A stretch of 64,000 nt of DNA from Strigops habroptila (Eukaryota; Chordata; Aves; Psittaciformes; Psittacidae), in NCBI RefSeq assembly GCF_004027225.2, contig NC_046358.1:63969528-64033527 (forward strand). Reading direction: 5' to 3'. The translations under genes were made by a program, and so were the position numbers. This document shows, piece after piece, positions 43,101 to 56,862 of this stretch. Under the pieces are notes generated by a model. That model was not told the origin of the DNA, made no database searches, and worked only from the letters and a program-made list of their open reading frames with translations. Position 1 is the stretch's first letter; each line of letters starts with the position of its first letter.

Positions 43101-46100
43101 ATTTTGTGTCCCAAAGATAACAGGCTTGAGCTGAAACATGCTAACCAATGTGTGTGCCTGGGCAGAACATGCCTATTCACATGGAAGGACACTCTCAAAC
43201 AGCTCATGCTTCTTGGAAATAGAAATCTGGAGCTTTGAGCCAATATCACAGGAACAAATAGAAAAACTGAGCAGGAAGCTTGCCACAGAGGCAAAATAAA
43301 TTACAATGGTGGATTTTGTCAAACAAAGTTTTGGAGCTTTTCCATTTTTTAAACTAAGCGTGATATATAATAGCCTGGAGCTGTTGCCTTCAGCCATCTA
43401 GTGGTAAAAGCCATTAAGGCACTATAAGTGCAGGCAATTTTTATGTTCTACTATGTGTAACGGATTTCACTGTGGACAAAACCCCAAGACCCCACTAGGT
43501 GATTTGCAGTTACCATATATGGCTGGAAATTTTTCTATAATCAGGAAAATCACAGATTTATTTCTTCTGTCCTCCTGTTCCTGTCTAAAATCTGGTTTGC
43601 TTTTTAATATGAGCAAATAGATTAAAAAAAAAAAAAATCAAATAAAAATCCACCGAATGGCAAACGCCTTTTACACCTGAAAACAATGATGTTAATATTA
43701 AAAATCTTCTCATTTTTTTTGGTATATCAGTGGAGAAATTTGACAGTATTGAATATATTTATCTTAAAAGTAGATGGGGGTGCTTATCTTCTTCCAGATA
43801 TTACAGGAACATCTGCTTGAATTCCTGTACTGTTCCACGAGTTAAATGTGAAGGATCCCAAAGGACTTCTAGCCATCTGTCATGTTCCACAGACAGAAAT
43901 GCACCTACCTCTGGGGGTGAGCCGGAGCATCAATTCTCTTGGTACACAAGCCATGCAACACTTGGTGAGTGGGATGCAATTAACCACAATGAAATTTAGC
44001 CAAGGATTGCAGCTTATTATCTTATCTTTTATTAATATGATGGTTAATGATCTTTTCTATTATTAATCTATCATTATTTTATTGTACCATTATGTCCATC
44101 ATTGCACTGTTGAAGAGCTTAGGCAAGGCTTTTATGCAAGGGGCAGTTTGGTCCTAGTGATAGTCAGGTCTCTTCACTGCATGAAAAACCTGGAAAGAGA
44201 TGTACGAATTGAAGACTGGATTATGGTACTTTTTTATTGCTAGAATTAGAAAATCAGAACCAGATTTTCTAAGGCTGCAGTAGTCCTGTTCTGTTGACTT
44301 GTCTCTTAACATTACTTCAAACTGTATTAAGAGAAGTTTGGGGGTGTGTGTGGAATTTCTGTTGGTTCAGATCACAGGTTGCACTGATTTGAACAGAGCT
44401 TAAATCTATTACAGACATCCATTTACTAGGTGAACCATTAAAGAGATACTAAAGGTAACTTCAGATACATCGTTTGGTCAGGAAACTATTCCTGGTGGGT
44501 AAAAACAACCCAACACAATTCATAATATATATTTAGAAAATAGTTGTGCTTAGTACAACAGGGAACTGACACCTGAGTTTGTGGGCAGACTCTTGGACTA
44601 CACTGTTTGATCTGGGATTGACATTACAGCCTCAATTTGTCACTCAGTTTTTCCATGCCTCAGGGTTTTTTGGTTATGAAAGAGAGAATAATCCTTCCTT
44701 AGGACAAAAAGGCAAAAATTTTTCAATAGGCTAAATTAAACCAAAATACGTAAAATGCTGTGTAGGAAGAATGTCTGGAGATTCTATTACATGTAAAGAG
44801 GTTTTCTAAAGAGAAACACATACATGAAACCGTAATTAGTAATCTATAGCCACAAAGTATAATTTGTTAGTGGTACAGCCAGCCAACATATCTTGCCTCC
44901 ACCACTAGAATATGCCAGAACAGGTTCCAGTGATCTAAGGACACTTGTGTATTTTCAACTGCTATACCATAGCTTTTCTCTGTAGAAGGATCTCGAGACA
45001 GGGTGTTTAACTGTAGCAAAAGATAAATAAGGAGGAGGCATGTGTCTTTAGCTGATGTTTGGGGTTAGTAGAGTCTGTAGAAAGTGATTCTCATACCTTC
45101 CCAAGAAAGAACCATGTTTTTCACTGAAAGAGGATTCCATTCATTCCATATTTCCTTGTTTAGCTTTATTTCTTGACAGATGACATCACATGAATTTAAG
45201 ACTGAATGTAATCACATTTCATCTCTTAAATTTCATTGGAATCAGCCTAATAGAATTGTCTCCAACCTGGATCCAAAATAGGAAAATATGGAATCTGGGG
45301 GGGATTATTATGTTTTATGTTTGCATCTGCATCGGATATCAGTAATCCGAGCTAGCAGTGCCAGCCTATCCTCAAATGACTAGTATTTTGATCAAAGGAC
45401 TCCCATAATTTTATTTATAATGTAAAATCAAATATTGCTTGTTTTGTGAGCATCAGAATGAATGCATCTGGCTCTTTGAGTCTTCCTTTCTTCAGGAACC
45501 CCAGTTTGCTACTACTTCCTCCTCACACCAGGCCCTGGATCTGTGAGAGCTCCAATCCACTCCTGGCTGTTCCTTAGTGTTTTCCTGTCATCATCCTTAC
45601 TTCCCGTCAGGTCACCAGTGGGCCTTTTCCCTCTCCCTGATTGTGTGTCTCCTATTTTTCTTTACAAAACTGTTTTGGGTAAACTATTTCTCTGAAAATT
45701 ATAAGGAACTTTTAACTCTGGCACTTTTATTTTTCTGGCAAATTTGGGCAAAATAGTTCAAAAGTGATTATGAAGGGGAATGGACATGCAAAAACATGTC
45801 TAAGTCTAATTAAAAAACTGGACTGAAACAAGAGGAAATGTTATTTTCCTTACCACAAGATACAAAGGAAAAGTACAGACTGTAAAAGGTTTTGAGGTAA
45901 TCTAAGCACGGAACTGCTATTCCTGTTGGTTTGTTGAATACATAAGATGCTCCTTCTCTCCCAGAAACATTAGAGCAGCACATAATTCTATATAGGAGGA
46001 AAATCTCTGCTGCATTTTAAGGCTCTTCTAATGAGTTTGATGGTGATTACATTGTGTTCCACAGGCCTAGGAGGAAGATTGAGGTATCAAATAGCTGGCT

Positions 46101-46265
46101 TTAGGCCAGAGCACTCAACCCATCCATTTCAATATCTCTGTGATCTCTAAATGTAACTAAAAATATCAAGTTGTCAGTTCAGATCCCTTTTCTAAATGTC
46201 ACAGGGAACACCCTTAAACTTAGGATTCATGTGCATTATGTGTAAATATTTTATCTCTATTGAAA

Positions 46266-46402
46266 GTGTTCAAGGCCGGGTTAGATGGGGCTTGGAGCAC
46301 CCTGGTCTAGTGGAAGGTGTCCCTGCCCATGGCAAGGGGTTGGAACTAGGTGATACCTAAGGGCCTTTCCAACCCAAAACAGCCTGTGATTCTATGATTC
46401 TA
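46266..46402 (+). mobile_element. CR1 3' end fragment
   Basis: GTGTTCAAGGCCGGGTTAGA, then CTGGTCTAGTGGAAGGTGTC, GGGTTGGAACTAGGTGAT and a GATTCTATGATTCTAT tail. About 137 bp, strongly 5'-truncated. Confidence 0.92.
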
Positions 46403-46843
46403 TTTTTTCGCTTTGTTTGTTATAAAGAAATGATCACAGATCTGATGGATTAACTACTTGACTTTTCTAGAGGAAGCTGTGGCTTTAAATGTGTTGTGTA
46501 GTGCCATGGGGGGACATTGGCTTTGACAGCTACACTATAGTGGCACTGCTTTTGCATGATTAGGCTCTACAGCACAAATTGAAATGGGTGGAGTGCTTCT
46601 GGACCCTTATTTAGCACCTTGATTTTATATATACATACACTAGATTAAGGACAGGCACATCCACATACTTAAGATTGTGGTTCTGATTCACTTCTAAGTC
46701 TGTCCTTCCCCTTCCTTCCCAGGTTCCTCTGGATGTAGTCAGCCATAACTTCAAACGTTTCAAGGAATACCTCTTCAGTTCAAGGAATGCTTATTCTGTT
46801 CCATCCGAGCCAAACTGAGCTCAGTGATTCTTGTGTGACTCAG

Positions 46844-46879
46844 TCTCTGTGTCACCAGTTCTGATGTCTCTGTGTCACC
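46844..46879. repeat. Direct repeat TCTCTGTGTCACC
   Basis: Two identical 13-bp copies at 46844-46856 and 46867-46879, period 23 bp. Short tandem duplication of unclear origin. Confidence 0.6.
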
Positions 46880-49800
46880 GGGGTTTCTCCTACAAAGTGG
46901 TGAATTTTAATTACCCATTTAATGGTCTATTTGTGGTTTTAAAGTCCAAACAGTTCAAAAGACTTGTGCTGAACCTTCAGCCCTTACCAGGCTCAGGGTT
47001 TCCTTGTCTATTCTTATTGTTGACATTGCCATTGTGAAAACCAGGACAAGCTTTTCTGTCTTTTGGTCTTCAGCCTAACAGCCCTCAGCTTGAGAGCTGA
47101 TGTGTACTGGGCCTTCACCATGGGCTTTTACTGTGTTATGTCTGATTATGACAACTCATTCTGTAGTTGAGGCACTTTCTGGCTCTCCTTGTGATGAAGA
47201 TTTTCCCTTTCTACCCAAAGGGCACTGTTTTATGGGCAGCTCTTAACTGGCTGGGTTGTTTTCACAGCTGGAGAAGTGATCAGTTGTCACCATTGGTGCT
47301 ATCTCTGTATTCTGTGGTGTATGATCTATGAATCCCCTTCTGTTTGCCAAAGCCAAATACTAACGTGTAGATATAAAGCTCTTATAAGGCAATACTACTT
47401 ATTCTCTGGTTCAGCGCTACAGAAACTTCTCAATCCATTAGAAAAATAACAACTCAAAGGCGGAAAAAGACAAATGTCAAAGCCTCTGCTGGGGCTGTAT
47501 TCCTACCTTACTCAGCAAGAGGCATGTCTCTGCAGAATATGAAGAAAGGAATTCAAGATTTGGCTTTCTATATGGAACTAACTCTACTGGGCATGTTGCA
47601 TTTTACTAGTGGTCTATCTGTAGCTGAGAACCCTTCCAATCACAGTTTCACACTATGCTCTCCTTTCAGAAGTGATGCCAGTTCCTCAAAGATTGTCATT
47701 AAGTTGGTTGTTCTAAAGCCCTCTTGAGGAATAGGTATTTCTTAGATATTAAGCCTGCTTTACCCATGAAAAACATCCATTACGCTACAGCCAAGCAGAG
47801 AACAAGGCAGATGCGTATAAATATGTAAGAAAAGGTAGGCCATGAGCACAGTTCTATTGCTGTTTGCCAGATGTCCTGAGATCACACCCTCGGGGCTGCA
47901 GCTAGGTAATTAATTTCTGCAACACATAACTTGTTAAATTTAGTTGTTTGTTTTCTTGTTCTCTCTCACTTAATATTTTCTTACAGTTCCAAACTGTAGG
48001 TCTAACTTTATATATAATTCCAATAAAATCACTGGGACTATTTCCAGAACAAAGGACCCAAATTTTCGTACGGTGATCTCAATCATGCCATGTGTTTTCT
48101 GTGCAGACAATTTTTTTCTCCTTATCATGATTGACTTTAACTCAATAAGGAAGGCACTAGTTGTGCCTATTTTTGTTTTGTTTCATTTTATTTTGGAGGG
48201 ATGCCTGTGTCCAGCAATTGGTCTGAGGCTGCAAATTCATTCACACCCACCATGTTGTTATAGATCCCCTTCTTTCTGGATGTCTTCTGCTTTCTGAACT
48301 GCTGAACACATCAGAAGCTTTTGTGGCCTTCAGAACAAGAAAGCTCATGGCCTTTTGACTTCCTGTTAGGAAAAATCATATAATAATCAAAGCTTTGATA
48401 TAACTACATATCCCCAAACCGAATGGCCAGAAAGCAAGTAGTGCCTACAAAATCCATTGTCAGTCACATCTTCTTCACTTCCAAATCCTCTTTTACTATG
48501 AGGCCCCCATGGTTTATGGAAACACCATTCCCTGGAGGTAGCTTATCTTTAATAAAATTCTCCACTGAATCCGTGAGTTCAATCAGTCTCATATTACTGA
48601 GTCGCTCTTGGTGAATTGAGTTGGTCTTTTGCTTTCACAGACAAATTTCCCTGGCAGGCCACCAATTTCTTTCCATTTATGCCAAGAATATTAATCACTC
48701 TCTGAGTGGAGCATGCTCCATCATCAGTGGACATCATAAATCACTGAGGTGTACTTTCACATCTGGTTACCATTACACCTAAGGGCTTCACGCAGCGCGT
48801 ACTTTTCCAGTCTACGTGGCATCTTTCCTTTGCTCATGTCTTGTATCTTGACTAGTGTTCTCCAAAAAGTTTCATAAATTGACAACATGTCTTTCAAAAG
48901 CTGCCCTATACTCTCCAGCACTTCTAATTGACTTCAAAATGATCCTCATCAATCCTACTTCACTAAAAGGATACAAATCATGCGTTCTGAAGGAGATGGG
49001 AAAATACAAGCAGTGAAAGAAAGGGAGAGCAGGATTCTCTCTTAAGTCCATGTGGGGCACAAAGGGAGGTCAGATAGTGTAAAAACCAGCCCAAGTTTCT
49101 CTACTCAAACTCAATCTCAAGGAATATTACTTTAAACACAATAGGACTTTCTCAAGAGTGCTAACATTTTTGCAGGAAATCTCACAATTCACATTCTGGA
49201 ATTGCTTTCCCATACCCCAGGCAGGTTACCAGCCTGAAAGCAGGCCATAACTAGGCCTTCTGGGGAGGTGAAGGGGGTTTTGTTTCACATATACATTCCT
49301 TTTTTCCAAAATACTCTATGCCTCATCATCCTGTGCCTCACCTACCCCAACTCCCTGTACCAGCATAAAAAGCAGCTAAGAGATCCATTGGTTCCCAGTG
49401 TTTGCCTGAATGTCTCTTTATCAGCAGAAGTGGGATGGCAAATGTACAGGACAGCTGAGTCACTTCCTTTTCCACACTTTTTCTTTAATCCTTGTTATTT
49501 CACAGAAGGTTAGAGGGACATACATAGGAAAAGGTCACCTTCAAAATTAAAAGAATTCTAAACAGTTGATCTTGCTGCTAAACGTTTGGGCCCAATTCTG
49601 ATATCCATAACAAATACCTGACCAAAGCGGAACTTCATTGTTTTTTCTGCTAGTAGCTGCTCCAGGACAAATCAGTCTCAGAAGTTCTTTGTAACATAGG
49701 GGGAAAGGCGAAGTAAACTGTGCATGTGCAAGAACTGTTTGCTTCTTGATTGCATTAAAATACCTAATACTTCTCAGGATTTTTATTTATGAATTGGCCT

Positions 49801-50652
49801 AATATGAATAGACTTCTAATCATATATAATCTGTCCAGTGTTATGGCCACAGGACAACCCACACATGCAAGCAGCTGAAATGCAACTTGAATGTTGGAAT
49901 TGGTAAGTCAGTCTTGCAGAACAAGATAGAAGGTGGAGAATCATAAGAAGTAGAAAACTTCTTGCATTTGATGACAAAAAATAAAAAAACCTTCCATTCC
50001 TAATATTTTGAAATATTCCCTCAAGCATACCTGACAACCATTTAGCAAAATCTGTATGATTTAGAGCTTTTTTGGTTTAAAAACTGTCCACGAAGAAGTG
50101 TGTTTTTGTGAAAATCTTCATTCATAAAACTAAGGGAGCCATTTCATTTGCCAGAATTGGTGAATCCAAATGTGCATTTTTGAATAGTACATGAGGTATA
50201 ATAAAGAAATAAAAGAAATAAATGAACAAATCTTAATGAAGAGATCAGTTGTGAATCTTCAAAAGAAAACGTTGAAAGCACAACTTCTGTCAGGTTTTTA
50301 GTTTTTCTGCCTGCTCTGTTCATTGCCTATTTTGCTTCATTCAAAAATCGCAGAATATTCAGGGTTGGAGGCTGACAATTGCGGTGCCTGAAGCCATTTT
50401 GCAGGATCTCTGAAGCTGCCCAAATTAGTAGTCTTTCTTTAGAATATAAGTATTAGTGTCAGTATGTTTTCTACATATATGGTGTAATCCCATCCTGGGA
50501 AGTCAACAAGGCTTTGCTATTGATTTCAATGGTGGAAAAGTATTGATTTCTTCAGCTAATATTTGGAGAGGCTGGAGTTATACTGGTTATACTGCTACCT
50601 TCTGCTGCTGACTTCTCTGAATTGTGCTGATACAAAATGATGAGGCTACTGT

Positions 50653-50899
50653 ATATTTAGACTAGATATTAGGAAGAAATTGTTCCCTGTGAGGGTGGTG
50701 AGGCCCTGGCACAGAGAAGTTTGCCTGCCCCATCACTGGCAGTGTTCAAGGCCAGGTTGAATGGGGCTTGGAGCAACCTGGTCTAGTGGACGGTGTCCCT
50801 GCCCATGGCAGGGAGTTGGAACTGGATGAGCTGTAAGGCCCTTTCCAACCCAAAACATTCTATGCTCCATAGGATTCTATGATCCATGTGATTCTATGA
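50653..50899 (+). mobile_element. CR1 3' end fragment
   Basis: Starts at TATTTAGACTAGATATTAGG (the CR1 RLDIRKKF region), continues through GTTCAAGGCCAGGTTGAATG and GGTCTAGTGGACGGTGTCCC, and ends with irregular ATTCTATG repeats. The octamer tail is disrupted (CTCCATAGGATTCTATGATC). Confidence 0.92.
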
Positions 50900-52238
50900 C
50901 AGCAACCTGTTCTTAAAAATCCCCACCAGCTAAGGAGCAGAAGAAAGAATTGATGCAAGTATTTAAGCTGCATGCTGCCATCTTCAGAAAGTATCCACCC
51001 ACCCAGTGAGTTTCCTGGCAATGGGCCACGATAGTCTCAAAAAGATGCAAATTTTTCTTCACAAGGGTTATGAAAAACAAAGGAAGGCAAAAATGATCAG
51101 AGTGGAATACCTAAGTTTGGCGAGTTTATTCTTGTTAAGAAAAGGAAAGGAGGGCTCCATTGTCAGCAGCCTGATGCTGCTGCAGGTAACAGTAGCAAAT
51201 ACCAACGAAGGGCAGCAAGCAACCAGAGGCTGCACAGCCCAAGAAAAGGGGGACCATTGGAGAGGTGGAGCTGCAAACTATATATAGATGTAACCACTAT
51301 TTGTTTGACACACCTGAGCACTGACAACAGAAGTGAGAGGCACACTGCTCTGGGTAGTCATTGTCCCTATAGGGAGGCAAATCAGAACCCACCACTAACA
51401 CCCTCAAGGATTTCAGTGGAAACATCAGGGCCAAATAGCAATCCACGTCCTGAGATGTGACAAAAGGGATGTTGCTGTAATAGCAAACACGGTGAATTGT
51501 CCTGGTTATCCTGCATTTTTTTGCAGGATACTTCTCAAGATTCAGTGTAGCTGGCTCCAATGGAAATCAGAAAGGGAAAGGTTAGAAGCTACATGGTTTC
51601 AGCCAAGACCAGGCTGCAAAGGAAAATCATGTTCTCTGAGTCCAGCATTTCCTCTGGAAGATGAAAATCCAGGTAACAGAGATGTTCAGTCAGCCCTACA
51701 GATGGAAGAAGCGTCTGTGAGCAGTGTCCACCAAGATGGTATCTGTATTTCAGATTTTCCACAAAAATCTGTGTTTTCTATCCAAATGCAGGGACATAAA
51801 GCACGATGTTTCCACTTCATGTGACAGACGTCTCCTCTCTGCGTTACAGTTAACATGAACATCTTGTGATTGCCAGTATCATTATTGCCAGTTCTGAGAA
51901 AAGATTTATGATGGAACTGTTAATTTTTTGTAGGTGTTTGACATTTTACTGACAAATCATTATGGTCTGATCAAAGGCATTAAAATCAACAGAGAAATTC
52001 CTACCTACTGCTTTGGATTGGCCCAATCAGAATACCTCCAGGCCCAGCTGCTCTTCCAGCATGCTTTAAAAAGCAACAAGAAACATGTTCTTCAAAGGCA
52101 ATGGTACCATATCACTTGCTTTTCTTATGCTAAGTAATATAAATCCTTTTGCAGGATAGAGGTGTAATGATAAAGTTTCAGAATGACTGAGAATTCTGTG
52201 CACTTGTGTGCCGAATATACTCCAAATAACTGGCATTT

Positions 52239-52745
52239 AGAATGATAGACTCCTACAATGGTTTGGGTTGGAAGGGACCTTAAAGCTCATCTACTTCCAA
52301 CCCCCTCCCACAGGCAGGGACACCTTCCACTAGAGCAGGTTGCTCCAAGCCCTGTCCAACCTGGCCTTGAACACTGCCAGGGATGCAGCATCCTCAGCTT
52401 CTCTGGGCAACCTGTGCCAGCGCCTCAGCACCCTCACAGAGAAGAACTTCTCCTGAGATCTCATCTCGATCTCCCCTCTGGCAGGTTAAAGCCATTCCCC
52501 CTTGTCCTGTCACTACAGGTCCTCATGAAAAGCCCCTCTCCAGGTTTCTTGTCAGCCCTTTTAGGCACTAGGAGTTTCCCTAAGGTCTCCCTGGAGCCTT
52601 CTCGTTTCCAAGCTGAACCAGCCCAGCTCTCTCAGCCTGTCTCCAGAGCAGAGCTGCTCCCGTCTTTGCAGCATCTTCGTGGCCTCTGGATTCGCTCAAG
52701 CATGTGCTGTGCCACTTTTGTGTTGGGGGCCCCAGAATTATTGCA
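52239..52745 (-). mobile_element. CR1 fragment, opposite orientation
   Basis: Starts with the reverse tail (a degenerate TAGAATGATAGACTCCTACA), then GGTTTGGGTTGGAAGGGACC, CACTAGAGCAGGTTGCTCCA and CTCAGCCTGTCTCCAGAGCA, reaching GGGGGCCCCAGAA. The 185-aa plus-strand open frame across it is an antisense shadow of the element. It is the only sizeable CR1 here on the minus strand. Confidence 0.93.
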
Positions 52746-55700
52746 GAATGAAGAAACTTGCCAAGGTAGTAGCCTTACAGGAGGTTGTAATTGTTCTCTT
52801 CACAAAAGAAACTGAAATCATCTTGCTCAGCATTTGCCCCATCATCATCAGACACCCTGAGCAATTTCAAAAAGCACTTGCTCCTAGGATGGTCTTTGCG
52901 CCCAGGAATGAGTCAGGCCCCAGCAATGACAGATGGGTAAATAAATTACTGATGAGTGATGTGCACGCAAGAGGAGGTTGCTCTGTGCACAGGAAGGTGT
53001 CTGGTTACTCTGGATAGACACTCCAAGCAGAGTTTATCCTAGCACTGAAAGTGAAGCAGATGCTCCAAATGATTTCTTTGCGTCTAATTTCTTCCAGGTG
53101 CAAAAGCAGAGGAGAGCTTGCTTTTCCCTTCCCTGCAGAATCAACCTCTTGTGTGTTCCACTTCAGTTCCTGTATTAAGTGCTGATAAAATATGCACCTC
53201 TCTCCTAGGCAGGGGAGACTTGCTGACATACTGGCATTTACATTTAAAGGCTTCTTCTACATACCTGAATACTACCAAGTTTCCATAGCAGTTTCTTTAC
53301 ATGATCTGGCTTCAAGCCTCTCCGGTGCCTCAGTTTTTCTACCTTCTCCAGTTCATGAGCCCTTACACTTCCATTTATTTATCTTCCCCCTCTTTTGATG
53401 ATAAAGCCATTAGTAACTACTTCATAATTACCTCATAGTTCCTCTATCCATGTCTCGTCCTTCCACTCTAATCACAGTAGTGACACTATTAACTTGATCA
53501 TCTTTTTTACCAATCCCAGGGAAAGTACTTTCATTTGCTGAAAAGTTTTTTCAGTGGTACGAGGTACCTCGGCATCTTGTGGCATCTTCCAGCTAAAACA
53601 TGAGTCACTGTGACAGGTTGGTTGTAGCCACAGAATCATTTGTTATTTTCACGAGTGCACGGCAACAAAAATATACCAAAAAAGCATTGAACTGCTTACT
53701 GCTTACCATAAAACACACAGGATCTTGTTGTTCCCTCCCTCAAAGCATGAGACTGGTCTACTCAGAAATCCTTATGAAAAAAATCCCATTGGTGGTATAT
53801 CAGACTTCCATTACAAAAAAACCTCAACCAACAACCCCGAAAAACAAAGCAGAGGGCTGGAATATTTCTCTTTCCCAAGGAAATGCCCTTAACACACCCC
53901 ACAGCATCATCTTTTATTGTTTCTCTGGCCTGAACCTACACACACCAGCATCAGTGGAATTGAAGTGGCAAGAACCATCATTGCCATGGAGTGCCTTGAG
54001 TTCTTGGCTGAGATACAAGGAATATGTCTTGAAATGTCCACGCAATGTGGCATCGACACTAATATCTTTCTCCCTAGCACAATTCTCTATCGCCTGACAT
54101 GTGCCCCTTCACACTCTGCAGCACCTTGGGAGGATGCTAGCAGGCACTTGAATCTCACTTCTTGGTGAGAAACTGAAACCCAGGCAAGGAAGTTGCTCTT
54201 AGCAAATGAGTGGAAGTGTGACCTGGCTGTTTGGATTCAGTGTTTGGTACTACTGCCACATTCTTTCCTGTATTGCTTCTGAGGAAGCCAAAAAAGCTGT
54301 CATGACAGAGGCAATCCTATGTAAAAGGAGAAAGCAGGGAATCCTTCCTGACTGCAATGCCCTAGCAGCTTGCTTAGAGCAACATGGAGTCTTGACATCT
54401 TCAAATTAATGGTTTGCCATTGCATGGTGAGCTGTATGGAAATCTCTTGGCCCACCTATTTCAGCTGGTTTGTTGGTTTTTGACTTGGATCTTTGTTCCA
54501 CAAACATTGAAACCTTGGCCACATTTGAAAATAATAGTAGTTTCCATGATCAGTATAGTCAGAGCCAGGATTTTATCTGAAGATAGATACCACAGAAAAC
54601 AGGTTTAACTATAGCATTACTGTTTGCTGACACTCTACCAATGGGCTAATGCCAACAGAAATGTTTATTCAAGAGAATCCGATAGCAAAGCTGTTGTGAT
54701 GAGGTTGTAAGATGGCAGGTAAGCCATCCCTCCTATCAGTTTTCCCTTGCTAAAACCTTCTGTCTGGAGTACTTTTATTCCTTTTTGAAAACTTAGTAGA
54801 AGAGCCAGCAAACATGCAGCACATGGTTCTTGAACATTGGCTTCCTACTACATTGTACCAAGCACTAGCCCAGATTATTGAAAGCCATCAGCATAGGAGA
54901 TGTGTGGAACTAGGGGCCATCTAACACAGAATTTTTCTACCATGGCTTTTCATTGCCAAGGATGGTATGGTTCAGATGTACCAGCAATGTCAAGCATTTC
55001 AAACCTACTGTGGTATGGAAGGGACAACATCACCAAAAGACTCAGTTAATGCCTCTTGACTACAGAAGAAGTTATGATGTCCCTTACATCTTTCAGTACC
55101 AAAACTGAAATGCTGAATAGCACTGGATGTTTAGAACACCCAAGGACAAAGCTAGGTCAGTTTAATTTAAATACAAATGTGTTTGTGACTAGCTAACAGC
55201 TCTGGTTTGTTGAGGAGCTGAAAAAAGAATTAAAAAGAACTGTACTCTTACTAAATGTTGCAGACTGACTCATTTCTGACTGAGAAAGCATAGTCACTAA
55301 TTATTGCAGGGGAATGTGCATATGTGCCTTCCAAAAATTGATATGGCTGCTGAATTTCACATCCTACTCATCTCCCAGCAGATTTCTCAGTATACATACA
55401 TTAAAAAAACCCCTTCCTGAGCTGCATCTGAATGATGCAAGTGTTGGGTAGAGACAACTGATGGTTTAAAAGCAGAAGATTTAATTTAGCTATGCCTTTT
55501 TCAGGATGCCCAGACTATGCCGCAGAGCTGTTGTGACCACCTTAAGCACGCAGGAAGACAGATGAGAGATAGTAGCTGTGCCTTAAAGAGGTTACAAAGT
55601 GATTAAAATATACTGGAAATTATTTTGTTATCATCATATGATAATGATCATGATTTTTTTCCCTTTATGTCTTTCCATCTGTTTAGGGAAGTATTTTCGT

Positions 55701-56354
55701 GTCTAAATGAGTCCTTTGTGAGGGCTGTCTTTGCCTTCTCTTGGTAAAATCTCTTTGCTGCACCAGACATTGGGAAACCCAACCCCATCCCTTTTGCTTC
55801 TCAGCCATTCATCAGTCTAAATCTCCTCCTAGTTACAAACTGGGCTCTCAGACTGCAGGAGCTGCCACTGGTATGCTAGTGCTGACCTCAATGTGTTTTC
55901 AGTGCTGTGTTTTAAGACGTTATTTTCAGAAACATTACGTTTCTTTTAATATTGAACATTTTGAGGAACATTAGATGAGATTTTATTTGTTGCAGAGCCC
56001 ACACATCTGAAGCAGACATGAAACGTGCAGGCTTCAGCTGTTGGAATATAATTTCTTCCACATCTCACCCTTTTTTTCCACTGATCTACTCACGAATAGG
56101 TTACATATTTTTTCTACTCCTGTATTTTACAGCAGCTTGATTGAGATGCACATGTTCAAAATATTTCTTCTACTCAGGGCTCCCTACCATGTTTTCCATA
56201 GAATAAACACACTCATTTTTAGAAAGACCCTTTAATCTGGATAGATGAAGACACCAAGCAAATCAGATGCCTTACCTATTTTTCTGATGCAAAAAGCACA
56301 ACCACCAAAAATTTTGGTGCACCTCTTCATATACTGCACAAGATATGAAGGGAT

Positions 56355-56499
56355 TGCGACTGCCCCATCTGGAAGTGTTCAAGGCCAGGTTGGACACGGC
56401 TTTGAGCAACTTGGTCTAGTGGAAGGTGTTCCTGTGTATGGCACTGGGGTTGGAACTGAAATTCCCTTACAACCCAAACTATTTCATGATTCTATGATT
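56355..56499 (+). mobile_element. CR1 3' end fragment
   Basis: CTGGAAGTGTTCAAGGCCAG, GTTGGACACGGCTTTGAGCA, TGGTCTAGTGGAAGGTGTTC and a CATGATTCTATGATTA tail. Diverged, about 145 bp. Confidence 0.9.
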
Positions 56500-56806
56500 A
56501 AGATTTCTGATCATGGGGAAAACCAGGTATGTTCTCACCCGTTACCATGATACTCTTTCTTATAAAATATAATTGGTTTTGGATCAAATTGTACCCCCAA
56601 TTGAACTTCATCACCCATTCGCCACAGGCCACAATGGAGGCAAGGTTTAACCTCTAAAGCAAAGCCTGAATGTGCCTGAAGACTTTTAGCACTTTGATAA
56701 GACCTATATCCCACATAGCAACAGCCCCTGCCTTTGTCTTTCTTTTCTGTCTTTAACACTTTATTATTCCTTTTGATACCTAATTAAGTAACCCATCCCA
56801 CTTCAG

Positions 56807-56862
56807 TAAGCAGCACTTGTGGTAGTAGTATAATAAGCAGCACTAAGTGGTAGTAGTATAAT
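56807..56862. repeat. 27-bp tandem duplication
   Basis: TAAGCAGCACTTGTGGTAGT continuing AGTATAAT is repeated directly as TAAGCAGCACTAAGTGGTAG continuing TAGTATAAT, starting at 56807 and 56834. Recent duplication with one small difference. It lies upstream of an 18-T run (56889-56906). Confidence 0.8.

Noticed and set aside
52258..52815. 185-aa plus-strand open frame
   Set aside because: Antisense shadow of the minus-strand CR1 element. The same peptide type recurs at 24533-25028 and 59692-59980, as expected for a repeat.
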